Shown here: positions 1 through 63,109 of the stretch, in pieces | How positions within the stretch are numbered: position 1 is the first letter of the stretch | Layout: every line of letters starts with the position of its first letter | Made by a program: the position numbers and the translations under genes | Source: Akebia trifoliata | Lineage: Eukaryota > Streptophyta > Magnoliopsida > Ranunculales > Lardizabalaceae | Assembly (NCBI GenBank): GCA_017979445.1 | Contig: CM030718.1 | Coordinates: 17,169,021 to 17,233,020, forward strand | Direction: 5' to 3' | DNA length: 64,000 bases | Notes under the pieces: model-generated | The model's input: the letters and a program-made list of their open reading frames with translations, nothing else | Database searches by the model: none | What the model was told of the DNA's origin: nothing

Positions 1-175
1 CGAACATATTGTCATTACATTTTACGTGAGTCCTTATGTCCTCGATATCGTATTTGTTCTGTAATTGGTACAAATGCACTAACATGCGTCCCATCTATCG
101 CTCCAATACAATCCTACATATTTTTAAGGTATATTAATATAAAAACATTAACAAAACAAAATATAGCCTTAAAAT

Positions 176-229
<54 letters not shown>

Positions 230-530
230 CCTTAAAATATGGTAAAAAACGAGAATTGTTACAGATGTGCGAATGGACTTCATTGAGATCGGGAGGTACA
301 ATTGAGGACATTGATAAGTTCACAATAGCCAAAAGAACTTTGTTGAAATACTTGCTAACCATTTGAGGTGAGTGATTGAAATTATTTGTAATTAATCTTT
401 GACCTTGATTATGTCCTATTACTAATAAGAACATCACTAGTTGTTCTTGAATAGTAATGTAGCGCCCCATCTTCAACAGACCTTGATCTTCAAAAATACT
501 ATACAGATTTAGAAATACGTGTCGTTCCAT
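1..530 (-). pseudogene. PIF/Harbinger DDE transposase fragment
   Basis: Reading the minus strand from 530, the first 100 or so codons resemble the N-terminal helical region of plant Harbinger transposases: MERHVFLNLYS, then a GRYITIQEQLVMFLLVIGHN stretch and a LPYFKV end. This matches the layout of the second copy at 45871-45443 (EEQIAIFLYTVGHN, YFPWFKV). After an AT-rich gap with an (AT)n run, translation resumes at about 110 with CIGAIDGTHVSAFVP, which carries the first catalytic Asp. The frame then breaks within some 25 codons before the window edge. It is inactive and incomplete; the second Asp and the Glu are not in the window. Confidence 0.75.
174..225. repeat. (AT)n microsatellite
   Basis: Almost pure AT dinucleotides lie inside the transposase intron or gap. 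This is one of many (AT)n runs in the window. Confidence 0.95.
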
Positions 531-1109
531 TTTAAATAGTGCATAACACGTTACACGATTATCATCTAGTGTTTACCGTACAAAGTCAATCCCCTTTAAC
601 TGACTATTACTATGTGACTCCCTATATAAGAAATTATCGTAATAAAATAAATAACCTAAAACACCTCCTATAGTGGCTATACGTAAACCACTTGACTCGA
701 CAGTATTATGATATCACCATTTGAACCGATGGTATCAGTCATATCATCTGAATAGATAGTAATTGTGGTATCAATCTTATCATCTGAATCCATATGACCT
801 GCTTATAAATCCATATTAGTCCTATATATCCATCTAACAAAAAATATTAATCACAATAACCATTTAATAACAAATAAAATATCAGAGATCCATCAACAAA
901 AAATAAATGATCCAAACTTCATAGTATATTACACCATAACACATCCAAAAATTAACCAATGTATATTGCATCCTATAGGTGCATCATAAAACCCACAAAA
1001 AATATTAAAGTAACATATAAACATGTCTAAACATCTTTCCCAGTCATAAAATCAGACATCTCGTCCTCCAGTCACCCAAGACGAACCTCTGCTGATTGTA
1101 ACGCACAAA

Positions 1110-2070
1110 ATATCTCTTTGAATTGTTTGTTTTTACTAAACATCTTCAACGTAAAACGATAAAGATCACTCTTGGGGTTGAATCTAGTAGTTCATCTAAG
1201 AAAGACACTGACTCTTGAATACTGTCTTTCTTAATATTAGTGGGATTGGTAGTAGCATATGTCTGACCATGTACTGCATTTGCGAGCTTCTCCAATAACT
1301 GGCTAATTCGTATTGTAATAGCCATTTTCTGCCTACGATTATGAGGTGGTAGATGATCGCCACTTCTACGTCGAGTAGGGTATGTGGGTAGGGGTACAAT
1401 ATGGTTAGCATCATCCTCAAACTCAATCAGCATCAGGAGTCAAGTTTAAAGGTGTATCAGACTCTGGAGGTTGGGTCGCCATAACATCATCTAGATCATT
1501 CGCATCAAGATTCTCATTCTGAGGTGTTGATGTAGATGGCATTGTACCAGATGTAGGCGACCCACATGCGGCTACCAGTGACATATGTGCTTCCAAAAAT
1601 GAAATGTAATTGTTTCGCAAACTTCAGAGGTTCCTTTTAGAATATTGCATCTTTTGGATGATGCTATAAAAAATATAAACCCTATGTTACATAAAGAAAC
1701 AAAAATCTTAAAATAAATAAAAGGTCAAATTAACAAAAAAATGTACCTCCAACCACTCATCCCACCACTCATCACTTGCATCTAATATGCCAGTCTCAAT
1801 ATTATAAGAGACGCCAATATTCGTGTAAACCTTATTTCAACGTCCCCAAATACCTTTTTGTCTATCCTATTTGTTCTTTATTTGCCTTCTATCGTAATAA
1901 ACATTTGTTCTTTTATTAAACTCCTTGACGAAGAAATCATAACCGGTCTTGTCAAGTATTTTATGCGGTCTCCTCCACTTTTTAATTAAGTCATAACAGA
2001 TCTCGACCCAAACTTCATGTTGTTTGGGTGTCTAATATGCTTTTGCACTCTTTGAATTGTTATCTTCCAT
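1110..2070 (-). pseudogene. Myb/SANT-like Harbinger accessory protein, broken
   Basis: From the ATG at 2070 the minus strand reads MEDNNSKSAKAY, a stop, then QHEVWVEICYDLIKKW and later DASDEWWDEWLE. This is the N-terminal Myb/SANT-like DNA-binding domain that accompanies plant PIF/Harbinger transposases; in known elements it helps bring the transposase to the nucleus and to the element ends. Three in-frame stops lie between 2070 and 1750. The downstream part (1620-1146) has the usual low-complexity acidic linker and a C-terminal helical piece, but in shifted frames. The homologous stretch at 47249-46220 keeps the same order. Confidence 0.65.
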
Positions 2071-3545
2071 CTGCTAATGGTAATAACAAAAGTAGCGTAT
2101 AGAATGGACATGTCATATTCTATTTCAATAATATAACATGATTCATTGATTGAACAATAATTGTTATGTGTGTGTGCGTGCGTAAGTTAAAGAAAAAAAT
2201 ACATATATTTTAACTTTTGCAGAGTGTATAATTAAAGAGAGAAACCAGGAGGCAATGTCAGGTTACCATATAAATAGTCGAAAGAACGCACAATTCTCAG
2301 TCCCACAGTGAGGGAGCCTTGTGTTCTCAATCTTTGATTGTAAAAAATACAGTAATTATTGTGTATGTGTGTGTGTGTTTGAACTATATTATTTTTTTTT
2401 GATAAATTTTTAAATTATAAAAACAAAACAACTCTATTGAAATAACATATAAGGTTAAAAAATGTTGTAATAGGACAATAATGTGAGCACCTTGTGTGAT
2501 ATGGCCTTTTACTTGTATGTTGCGTTGGACAAGGACCATATGTGATAAATATTCTAGTATAGTTTGATAATGACTAGTTTAACAAAAGAAAATTGCAAAT
2601 AACTAAAAATAATATAAAAAATCTATAGCTAAGATTAGAAATTCATATACATAAGTAGGTCCAAATGGAGATTTTTCATTCAAGAACTAGTCTAATAGTC
2701 TAAACTTATGATAAACTAATAGAAAATGACTTAAACTCTATGAGTTCAACTTATATTCGAATACGAATTTTTGGTAAGTATAAAATGATGGGTTCTATAT
2801 AAGGTTGAATAAATTAAAAGAAATTTAGTAAAGAAGAGAACAGATGTAGAAGGATGGAGAGGTATGTTTAAATCACCCTATGAATTATTATCAAATTGCC
2901 TTTTTAGTTTCAAATTTATATATCACAATAGTCCACCAAATATTGCATAATGGACAAAATCATGTCTAAATTCCATTTGCCCATGATTCACCTATTTGAC
3001 GAACAATGCCAAAGGAAAAAAAAAAGAATCATAAGAAGTGTTCCTCGCTTCTTAAATATAAATAAGTTGAGCAGAGCAGTCAAGGAGAATTTGTTGTTCA
3101 TCATAAAAATAAAAATAAAATATATTGAAATACTTATCACCATAAACTTGTTCACCATAAACTTCTAAAAAGCAATTCATCTATAACCTGGTATGTTTTC
3201 TTCCAAAATCATACTTGTTCACCATAAACTTCTAAAAATGAATTCATCCATAATACTTAACATCTCTTTTCTCATCAAAAAGAAAAATAAATACTTATCT
3301 TCTTTGTTCAGTTTATTTAATTTTTTTGAAAGTTCACAAGCATAATAAACACTCTTCTAATGTCTTTAAATGGGTCCCCAAACTTGAAATTGAGGCAAAC
3401 AAATATACATGGGCTGATATTTAATCCTCCTGGCTGATCTAGCTAGCCTATTACAGTTAGAGGACTTAAAAGAAGCTTGTAGAAAAGCACATTTGACAGA
3501 AAAATAGTGTGCACACATTGTAGATCTTCAGGTGGGGGTATAAGC
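2071..3545. other. Intergenic DNA without recognisable genes
   Basis: AT-rich DNA. Two copies of TGTTCACCATAAACTTCTAAAAA near 3148 and 3218 form a short direct repeat. A poly-T run followed by GATAAATTTTT at about 2391 resembles the end of a LINE 3' tail, but nothing else supports one. Confidence 0.5.
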
Positions 3546-3809
3546 CTATGTTAATTGTAGATCTGGATAAGCAAATCGACATAAAAATCCATATTTACAG
3601 AATTCCAGATGGGTATATATATCTTTTGAAATTGAGGGGACTAAAACCTGGGAGCTTCTGAATCTATTTTTCATTAGGGGTTTTAGATCTTGGTGAGTTG
3701 TGTTCGAGATCGATAACGTGATAGGTATACAAGGTAATCTCATGCTGTAAACCAAAAACCCCAAACAAAAAATCATATTCAATCTACAAAAAAAAAATCC
3801 AAATTGAAA

Positions 3810-4265
3810 TAACATTCGATGGAGAGAGAGAGAGACAGACCTGAAAGGGTTGATGAGAGCGGTGCAGAGGTCGAACTCCTGCTGTGAGAGGCTCTGTCGA
3901 GGGAGATGTGCACAAGAGAGAGAGATAGAGAAAACTTTGCAAGATCTATGAGGGTTTGAGATCTACCAACTGTGCGAGTTTGAGATCGATGAAGACGAAG
4001 AAGACAGTGAGATCTGAGACGTAGAAGAGACAGTGAGGTCTGTCGATGGAGAGAATATAGAAATGATGGAGACAATGAGATTTGAGACGAAGAAGACCGT
4101 GAGGTTTGAGACGAAGAAGATAATCGATGCGAAGAGACAATGAGATCTGTCGATGGAGAGAATATAGAAACGATGGCGAGAGAGAGGTCTATTGATGGCG
4201 AGAGAGAGGTGAGACAGTGAGGTCTGTCGATGGAGAGCAAATAGAATCGATGGACAGGGACAAAA
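3810..4265. repeat. Purine-rich degenerate tandem repeat
   Basis: The + strand is almost entirely A/G with imperfect units such as GTGAGGTCTGTCGATGGAGAG and GAGACGAAGAAGA, recurring at least four times. The variant GTCGATGGAGAGAATATAGAAA occurs at about 4042 and 4151. Long serine-rich frames on the minus strand are a by-product of the composition and are not called as genes. The repeat ends roughly 650 bp upstream of the UBP start codon, so it could influence the promoter, but no function is shown. Confidence 0.7.
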
Positions 4266-4409
4266 TAGGTATTTCATGTGAATCGTTTATTCGGTATTCT
4301 AATTCCAGCAAACGCGAAAAAAAAGCAACTCTCAACCGCTTCACTGATTTGCGTTTCAAACTGCAAATTACGAACGCAAATTTTGAAATTTAGAAAATTT
4401 GCTCGAAGG

Positions 4410-4495
4410 CGTGATTGATTCAGCTGCAAAACTCAGTTTTTCACCGCAAATGCAGGAAAATCTGCGTTTTGAAGCGGAATCAATCGGGTCCAAAA
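4410..4495. repeat. Short inverted repeat upstream of the gene
   Basis: GATTGATTCAGC near 4412 is complemented by GCGGAATCAATC near 4479, leaving a loop of about 55 bp. It could be a small transposon remnant or a cruciform-prone site. Confidence 0.45.
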
Positions 4496-4499
4496 TTTT

Positions 4500-4918
4500 G
4501 CGATTTTGAAATTTTGTGGTGCAAACATTCACGGGCATAACTTTGAACCATAAGTTACCTTAAATCGACGAAACAATACAAATGTCCAAGGATGCGAATA
4601 TGAGATCGCTAGAAAATATCTTCCTTTCTCAGCCGTTGATGCTCTGCCGCAAAAGTCCTTAAGAGGCTTGGATTTTCCTTCTTATGTCACTCGCGCTCTC
4701 TAGTCTCTCGGAATTTCGTCTTCCTAACTTTTACCATCGAAATTCCGAAAATACCCCTGACCAAAATAAGACCCTGCCTGGGCATGGAGTGAGTGACATT
4801 TTACGTTCTTACAAAAACCAGTTTTCGCGTCTCGTTGCAGAGCTTCGTTCGTCTCTCTCTCTCTCTCTCTCTCTACAATTACTCATTTGTTGATCGGACG
4901 ACTTTCTTCTTTACATCC
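4500..4918 (+). promoter_or_regulatory. Probable promoter and 5'UTR of the UBP gene
   Basis: This stretch lies directly upstream of the start codon at 4919. It is richer in C and T on the + strand than its surroundings and contains a (TC)n run at 4851-4875, a common feature of plant 5' leaders. Two short upstream frames begin at 4684 and 4793. Whether they are transcribed depends on the start site, which cannot be fixed by eye, and no convincing TATA box was identified. Confidence 0.5.
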
Positions 4919-55892
<50,974 letters not shown>

Positions 55893-56409
55893 GTATCATC
55901 TGATTTTGCACTAATTCAGAAAGTTTTAGGTACTTGTACAGGCATCTACCATGCAAGTTTTTAGAGTGAATTTAGATTTGGTTTCTTATATATATAATTA
56001 ATTTATTACCCCTGTTTTTATAAGAAAATACAAATCAGTGATTGAAGGAGACCTAACTAGAAGGGCATAACAAGCACAACTTCAAGCCTCATAGAGAAGA
56101 AGCTAAGATTATCCATGAATCACTTGTTCCCACCTAAGTGCATAGTTTTCAAAGAAAAATCCTAAATTCATTGAAAAGTTTAGACTAAGTGAGATTTCAC
56201 ACTAAGGTATTCTAATGGAATGTGCAAACAATATATGGTGGTGTAGAAGAAAATTTGTAGTAAATATGCTTTTGCATGGAAATGTGTTCTATTGAAGACG
56301 GGGTTGAGGGAACTGATACCAAATCCTAATGAGACATATTGGATGAACATATGGGCTATAACTTATAAGCAGTTTCTACTTGGAACCAGTTGCTTCATTG
56401 CTTGCCTAA

Positions 56410-56860
56410 TCTGGGATGTCGTTGATTCCACAGGATTCCCCCGATAAATGATCATTCTTGGGGGGATGGAATCAACCACATAAACACGCACATACGTGTC
56501 TAACAATCACCACGAAAAATAAAGAGAGTGGAAAAACTTCAATAGATTCAGATTGAGAAGAGAAGATAAGAAGAATAGAAGAGATTAAATATCTACCATG
56601 ACCAACTTGCCTAGACAATTATGAAGTTGAATACTGTTAACTCCTTGGGTGAGAATATCGACGAGTTGATCTTCTGTCTTTACTAAAGGCATGCATATGA
56701 TGCTAGACACAATTTTCTCCCTAATAAAATGTCGATCAACCTCTATATGTTTGGTTCTGTCATGTTGAATTGGGTCATGAGCAATATTGATACATGACTT
56801 TAATTGTATTTTTAACTTTTAATATTCTAAAACTCGAAATATCTTTAGATCTTTGAGATG
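56410..56860 (-). mobile_element. Copia remnant: RNase H end and LTR
   Basis: Minus reads DPIQHDRTKHIEVDRHFIRE, then VKTEDQLVDILTQG and LGKLVMVD, the extreme C-terminus of a Copia polyprotein (56780-56600). Downstream on minus, toward 56430, T-rich LTR-like DNA follows. The rest of the element is absent. Confidence 0.78.
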
Positions 56861-56959
56861 AAACAATTGTATTAATCGACTGAAGGGAAACAATTCGTGT
56901 TTGAACATTGTTGGAGGATACTGAAAGGTATTAGTAAGTGGGTAGCGATGACAACGAAT

Positions 56960-59151
56960 TGTCACCCCCCAAAATCTTAACACGTATGCCCATGATTAAG
57001 TATTAGAATCTCATGGTGTGAGATATTTCTCATATAGTGATAAACACATAACTAATTCAGACAATAATACCATATACTATAGTGGAAGCATAACTAAATA
57101 CGATACATAAACACAAACAACAATTGCATATCACAATCCCCTTTATTTTCTTTATAAAGAAATACTGGCATATGCTAATAAATATACTAACCTGCTCTCA
57201 ACATAGACCATTCTACTTTATCTATTGAAGTTCACAACATGCGAACCTTTTGATCTCGAAACTTCAACAATTCTAAATCTGGTTATCGATCACTGGAACT
57301 TCCTAACATTGAGATGATTGGTAGGGTGAGTAACAAGGGAGTTACTCAACAGGAAATGTATATTTTTAAATCATAGTTCTAATATGCAGATTAATCACTC
57401 TAAAAGCAGTTTAAAAATATGTAAATTTTATATCAAATAATATCAAGTACAAAAACAATCGAATTAATGTACTAAGATAACTGCATTTAAATGAAATGTT
57501 GTAAATGTTAACATCTGTAAACCATCTCGGCATCCACATAATACAATCAATGATAATTTGTTAGAATATTGGTTGAGGATCATGATTGGTGTGAACTTCT
57601 CAGTCAAGATATGTGTTTGTTCCAATACTTCACCAGTGTGGAACCCTACCTTTAGTTCCTCATTTTGTGGCCAACATGGCAAACCAATAGAGGGTAGCTG
57701 TTTATCCGGCTTAGGTTGGCTGTTTGATCATGGTAATAGTCAAACATTCCTCCATAACGTGGGTCAAATCGGTTCGACTACTCTAGATTATTAATGATCA
57801 TTGGCTGGTCAACTTTGTCTATATCCAGTAGGTGTGCATGCGGAACTTAAATAGCTCTAATCTTTTACAGGCACTATCTTTACAACTTGTTCTCTGTTAA
57901 AGATGGGAAGGAATTTCTCAGATTTTAGGTATGATGTTGACCCATACTACTTATGAAATCAGACAGCGCAACTATTATCCTAGAATAACGTGTTGCTCTG
58001 GAAGTAACACAACAATTTATTCTTTGTAAGTATGCACAATCTCTTTAATAGATCACTAAAATAATATATATAAGTGATTGTTTTTCAAAACATTAAATTA
58101 GGAAAATAGATTACACCTCGCGATCATGCAAGCTATATCTAGGAAAATAAGTCACACTCGCGATCATGCGAGACATAGTGATACACCATACACATCAACA
58201 AATTGAGAACCGAGTTCTCAATACAATAATACCATCAATCATACCTTCAAAGTTACTTTAAAACATACATGCAGGATCTTTATTGAAAAATCATTTTTCC
58301 CACCAATTCCAACCTTGAAATTTCTTTTACAAAATTAATAAAACCTTTTGTCATATCACAATAAAATTTTCGAGCATCAAATATCCAATATTTCATAAAA
58401 CAATTCTCCTGCTCAGTTAATTGAAGTCGTAGAAAAACTTGCTTTAATTTTCAATATTCTTCATTTTGAAATCATTTCAAAAATCTTTTTTTTTTTCAAA
58501 AGCAATTTTAAATAACAAATTTTAAAATTAAAACTTTTTGTTACATGTTGATGTCAACTAATAAAATCTCCTAAAACATAAATACAACATCGATATATCC
58601 AAATTCTAAGCTAACATGCATGAATTCTTGTCAAAATACATACTTTGAACATTAATTTTGAAATAATCATTACTTTGAAACAAAATACATCTATATATAT
58701 TTTTTTTAAAATAAAATTATGACTACAATTAAGAAATTTGAAGTTCCCTACCTCTTTGGATTCAATTATTAGCTTTTGAATTCAACATCCTAAATTATTC
58801 AACTAGTCCAGCTTTTCATCAGCTTTTTAACGGGATCAAAACCTAAATCAAATGTCAATGAACAAACAATTTTTAGATTCGACTTCTCTCAATAGGTTTC
58901 TCGGAAAATGAATATGAATCAGTTCTTTTTATACTTAGATATAGACATTCATGTTCTTCTAAATATCTTTTTGAGTCAACTAACTTAAACCATCAAATTA
59001 GGCTCATGCAAAACTATGTTTCTCGATAGTTCCAAACCCACTAACAATACTTGATTGACTCAAAAACTCCCCCATCACAACTTTGACCGACAATCAACAA
59101 ATTTCTGAAAATTTATTCCTCGAGATACGTAATATTTTTTAGGGCACTACA
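56960..59151. mobile_element. Solo LTR, 'TGTCACGCCCC' family, copy 3
   Basis: 2192 bp starting TGTCACCCCCC and ending GGCACTACA. Flanks CGAAT (56955-56959) and TGAAT (59152-59156) agree at 4 of 5 positions. Landmarks in the order of copies 1 and 2: TCTCATGGTGTGAG, GGTGAGTAACA, TTTATCCGGCTTAGGTTGGC, CAAAACTATGTTTCTCGAT and TCCTCGAGATACGTA. Confidence 0.82.
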
Positions 59152-59156
59152 TGAAT

Positions 59157-59690
59157 GTTCGCAAAAATTTAAATATAACGAGGAATTTGTTTGATGGCAT
59201 AGTTCCCTCCAACTCCAACCCTTCTACCCCCATTTCCCTTGACTTGTGTACAGATTCAAAACATGTTATCGATGGGAAACTCCGAAGAAAGGCCAAGGGG
59301 ATTAAAGGTCGAGAAAGTAAATAAGTAAGAAAAAGAGGGAGTTTGACAGAATCATAGATGAAGTGAAGGCTTTTGAGAGACAAATACATCTTCATGTGAT
59401 GGCTACAATGAATGGGAGGGAGCAAAAAAGTATGACATGGAACATGAAAAATTGGAGTGAGCAAAGAAAGAAAAAAAAAACAAATGAAGGAAGATGAAAT
59501 AATTATGTCAAAAGATTTATCAATGATGAACAATTATCAAAGAGAATAATATATAAGACATCAGGTAGAGATCCTCGCTTGATGGAATATTTGATCATTT
59601 ATTTGAGTGAAAGTTGATATGCAAATTTTTTCTTTTCATTTAATCTCTTTTAGTAATTATTATTAATGAATGAAATGTTTTGTTAACTGA
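59157..59690. other. No recognisable feature
   Basis: AT-rich DNA. A 128-codon minus frame (59533-59147) runs into the solo LTR and has no recognisable motif. Confidence 0.4.
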
Positions 59691-59699
59691 GAGTTTTTT

Positions 59700-59835
59700 A
59701 TAGGTATATGGTTAGTGGTTAGCAAATGAAGTTGGGTTCAAGGGGGTTATAAGCTAGGATTTGAACAACACTCCACACGTCTTACCACTTAGTTAAGTTG
59801 GTACTTCATAAAACCTTTATTTATTTGAGCAATAA
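59700..59835 (-). mobile_element. Possible tRNA-derived SINE
   Basis: On minus, TTAACTAAGTGGTAAGACG resembles a pol III A box and GTTCAAATCC is a good B box, about 30 bp apart as in tRNA-derived SINEs. No poly-A end or duplication could be confirmed. Confidence 0.5.
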
Positions 59836-59879
59836 AACAAAAGTACATTAAAAGAAAAATATATTGATTAAAATTCAAA

Positions 59880-61218
59880 CATCACTTTGCCTGTAATGTT
59901 CCCATAAGCGCTCGATAAGATCATTGCGGAGTGCATAAAGAGTAGTCTTATCACGCATGACGTGTACAAAATTCGTGAAATTCTATTGTCTTCTCTCGCC
60001 ACACTGATACTGGTTGAGATTGTCTTCTTTCGTCATAATCATAATTGAGCCTACCCATATCCTATTCATCTTCAATGATCATATTGTGTAATATTAAACA
60101 TGCCTTCATAATATTTTCAAGCACTACCAAATTCAAAAATTGTGTGGGTCCACGTACAATAGCGAAACGTGACTGTAAGTCTATGATACCCCAAATGCCC
60201 ACTCCACATCCTTTTTTACTACCTCTTGCATTATAACGCAATATTGTTTTTTCAAATCTTGAGGATAGGAAATTGTTTGGACTATGGTAGCCCATTGAGG
60301 GTAGATACAATTAGTTAAGTAGCATCCCATGGTTTTAGTCATGGTTATTGATAGAGTAGTTGATAGGCAGGGCATGACCTTCGATTTGGTTTTAGAAGAG
60401 AAGTGATGTACTAAGAACATTCAGATCATTATGTGATCCATGCATCCCAAAAAATGCATGCCATATACACAAGTCGTCAGGTGACACTGCCTCCGATATA
60501 ATAATGGGTTCTTTCATATGATCGGTGTATGTGCCATGCCATGCTATCGATCAGTTCTTCCAACTCCAATGCTTACAATCCAGCCTTCCCAAAATCCTAG
60601 GAAATCCATGCTCTTTTCCTAAGACGAGCAATTTGCTAATGTCTACTTTAGTTGGTGATTTCTAATATTCTTCCTTAAAAACTTAAATAATTGATATAAT
60701 TTCTTCATACACTCTATAATCGTGCTTTCCATAATCCTTATGTAATCATCAATTTCGTCTGCTGGAACTCCATAAGCGAGCATTTTTATTGTAGCTTTCA
60801 TTTGTTGTAGAGAGGACAATCCAAGAATGTCGATGACGTCCGGCTTTTGCACAGAATATGGATCATATGCTTCAACCATGGGGAGAATACGATTAAAGAG
60901 TTATCGATGCACACAAAAATGTTTTCGGAATATTGTTGAGTGGTAAGTGGGGACTTCGACAAAGTAACCCCTAAATAAGAATATTGTCAAGGGGTAAATG
61001 GGGACTTCGACAAAGTAATCCCTAAAGAAACATTCATGCTCCAGTTGTCTTTGACAATGGAGATATACATGACTAGGGATGGATTGATCTGAAGTTTTCA
61101 TGAGCGTGGGACCTAAAGCAGTGTTCGAGTTATGAATTGTGACAATTCCATTGACATCGTCAATAGAAGAAAATGAGGGGAATTTTGAGAAATGGAAACT
61201 AACATTGGAGGGATCCAT
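59880..61218 (-). pseudogene. PIF/Harbinger-related 'plant transposon protein' (PF04827 type)
   Basis: A single-exon transposase on minus: RQLEHECFFRDYFVEVPIYP (about 61050), then VEAYDPYSVQKPDVIDILGL and SSLQQMKATIKMLAYGVPAD (60879-60770), SKLLVLGKEHGFPRILGRLD (about 60640), GMHGSHNDLNVL (about 60440), YLPSMGYHSP (60307), DLQSRFAIVRGPTQFL and KACLILHNMIIEDE (60190-60062). At least five stops break it. Relatives carry the same GVPAD and LHNMIIEDE landmarks. A 66-bp in-frame duplication lies near its start (60940-61035). No terminal repeats or target duplication were identified, so it may be an isolated remnant. Confidence 0.85.
60940..61035 (-). repeat. In-frame tandem duplication in the transposase pseudogene
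   Basis: AATGGGGACTTCGACAAAGTAA-like units lie 66 bp apart. In protein terms DYFVEVPIYPLTIF is followed by GYFVEVPTYHSTIF. Confidence 0.85.
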
Positions 61219-61634
61219 TACAAATTATAGGATGATTAGAGAAATGAAAAGGCTCGAGTGTAGAAATTTGGTTGAAGAATGATTTGTTTTGTAAAGTGAG
61301 AGACTTGGAAAGAAAAAGAAGAGGGAAGGTTTTGGAGGGAAATTCAATCGAGAAATAATTGTTGGAAGTAAAAGAGGAGAGAGAGAAATCTTGTAGAAAA
61401 AGAGGGAAAAAGGAACATTTCTCAATCTTTGTCCTATTCCTATACTCCTAATCTTGAGTGTGACACCCACATGGAAATGAATTTTAGATTGATTGAACAA
61501 ATTGGGTCGATCATTCATTTTATGGTAAAAAATTGATTGATTAAAATGTTTGAAAATCATTAATCATACTATTTTTTAAGTCGTAGAACCTAGCAAATCA
61601 TTCATTTATTTATATTATGAATATATGTATATAT

Positions 61635-61951
61635 GGAAAGCGTTCGGAGGCCCTGAAGAGAGCCAAACATTTTTCAAAATAGGGGTTGAAAGTTTTGGAA
61701 TTGGCTGATTTTTTGTGAGGATGATCATCCTCACCAAAAATCAGCTCATTCCGAAACTTCTAACCTTAGTTTACAAGTTGAAACTTCTAACCGATTTTTG
61801 TAAATCACTTTTGATGAGGTTAGAAGTTTCGGAATGGGCTGATTCTTGGTGAGGATGGTCTTCTCATAGAGATCATCTTCACAAAAATCAGCACATTCTA
61901 AAACTTCTAACCCATGGATTGAAAAATGTTTGGCTCTCTTTAGGGCCTTCA
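61635..61951. mobile_element. 'GATGATC' family MITE, copy h
   Basis: Ends GGAGGCCCTGAAGAGAGCCA and TGGCTCTCTTTAGGGCCTTC are inverted repeats flanked by TATATA. The left core hairpin is shortened so that its arms meet directly (GGATGATCATCC, about 61720); the right one is present. Confidence 0.8.
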
Positions 61952-62077
61952 AATATATATATATATATATATATAAGGAGGGACGTAGATACAAAAATGA
62001 CTTGGCTCTCTATTTTAAAGTGTTCCATTGTGGTAAATTTTTAGATTTGGTAGTCAAAGTACAATTTCAAAAGATGT

Positions 62078-62285
62078 TTTATGTGTTTGGATAGAGCTTC
62101 TTGGCGACTTCTGCTCTTGCAGGGAGCTAGCAAACGTTTGGAGAGGTTTTACTCTTGCGGGGAGAGGTTATTTGCTCTTTGTTGAGAAGCTCCAAGAACC
62201 TGTTATTCCACGGAAAGGTTTTTTGTTCTTGCGGGGAGTGATTGAGCTTTTGCTCTTGCACGGAGAAGTGTATCCACACAGGGCC
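62078..62285. repeat. Possible MITE with repeated GCTCTTGCGGGGAG motif
   Basis: GCTCTTGCAGGGAG, CTCTTGCGGGGAG, TTCTTGCGGGGAG and GCTCTTGCACGGAG recur at 30-90 bp spacing. The outer GTGTTTGGATA and TATCCACACAG are complementary. Confidence 0.5.
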
Positions 62286-62844
62286 ATTATCACCATAATA
62301 TGGATATAACTTTGAAAAAGCGTTGGAGATGTTCTTATATATATATATATATTAGTCTAGAGACGTTCCCTATTTCTATTCCTGATATTAGCAATGGATT
62401 AAAAAAAACCTATGGCTACAAACTATGATGATGTGGCACTTCCTATTTTGTTTTCTTTTTAAACAACGCGAGTCAATTCGAGCTGAGGTGTTTAATAAAG
62501 TTATTACTACCCACCCATCACAATCGGTTTCTCCCTCACTGACTTATTTAGGACAAACAATTTCCAACTCCCTTCACACACACTCTCAAACTACGTTCAC
62601 ATCTACTGTTCTGATCCAACCAAATTTGGAAATTTAGACTAATTTGTGTGACAACTTAGAAAGAAATTGAGAAGTTAAGTTGGAAGAGAAAACTCTCTCT
62701 CTAGAATCTATTTCACTCAACTAAAACTTCTTTAGAACTACATTTGATGGCCTAGTTATAAGCAAAGCAGAAACATAATGTCCCAAGTGAAATGACAACA
62801 TTACCTTTACATGAACACTTAAAAGTGACAAAATAAAACTAAAG

Positions 62845-63000
62845 AGAAACTAACTACTAACTAACTTCAACAACTAACTAACCAACTAATTCCAACAATT
62901 AACTATTTCAAGTTACTAACTGAAGTAACAAACAATTAACTAACTAACTAACAAACTCCCAACCAATTAACTAACTAACAAACTCCCACCTCTAACTAAC
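62845..63000. repeat. (AACT)n-like degenerate microsatellite
   Basis: AACTAACTAACAAACTCCCA and similar units repeat across about 150 bp. Confidence 0.85.
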
Positions 63001-63109
63001 TTGGACTACATCATGCTCTCTCATCCAAAGTTCTATCAATCCTTGTCTTGTTATCGCCTATTGAACCAACATCTCTACCATCATCTCGACGTCGAGTCTA
63101 GTCCTCATC

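Larger units (their letters stand above)
1..2070 (-). mobile_element. Decayed PIF/Harbinger DNA transposon, cut by the left window edge
   Basis: Two coding remnants on the minus strand form the usual plant PIF/Harbinger pair: a DDE transposase (1-530) and a Myb/SANT-like protein (about 1110-2070). Both contain stops or frameshifts. The gene order and orientation are the same as in the better preserved element at 44241-49136. Terminal inverted repeats were not found: one end lies outside the window and the other is not obvious beyond 2070. Confidence 0.75.

Noticed and set aside
3779..4277. Overlapping serine-rich minus-strand ORFs
   Set aside because: They arise from the pyrimidine-rich complement of a purine repeat, overlap in several frames and have no domain-like pattern.
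59700..59835. tRNA gene on minus
   Set aside because: A- and B-box-like motifs are present, but no cloverleaf with a proper anticodon arm or acceptor stem could be drawn, so a SINE is the better reading.
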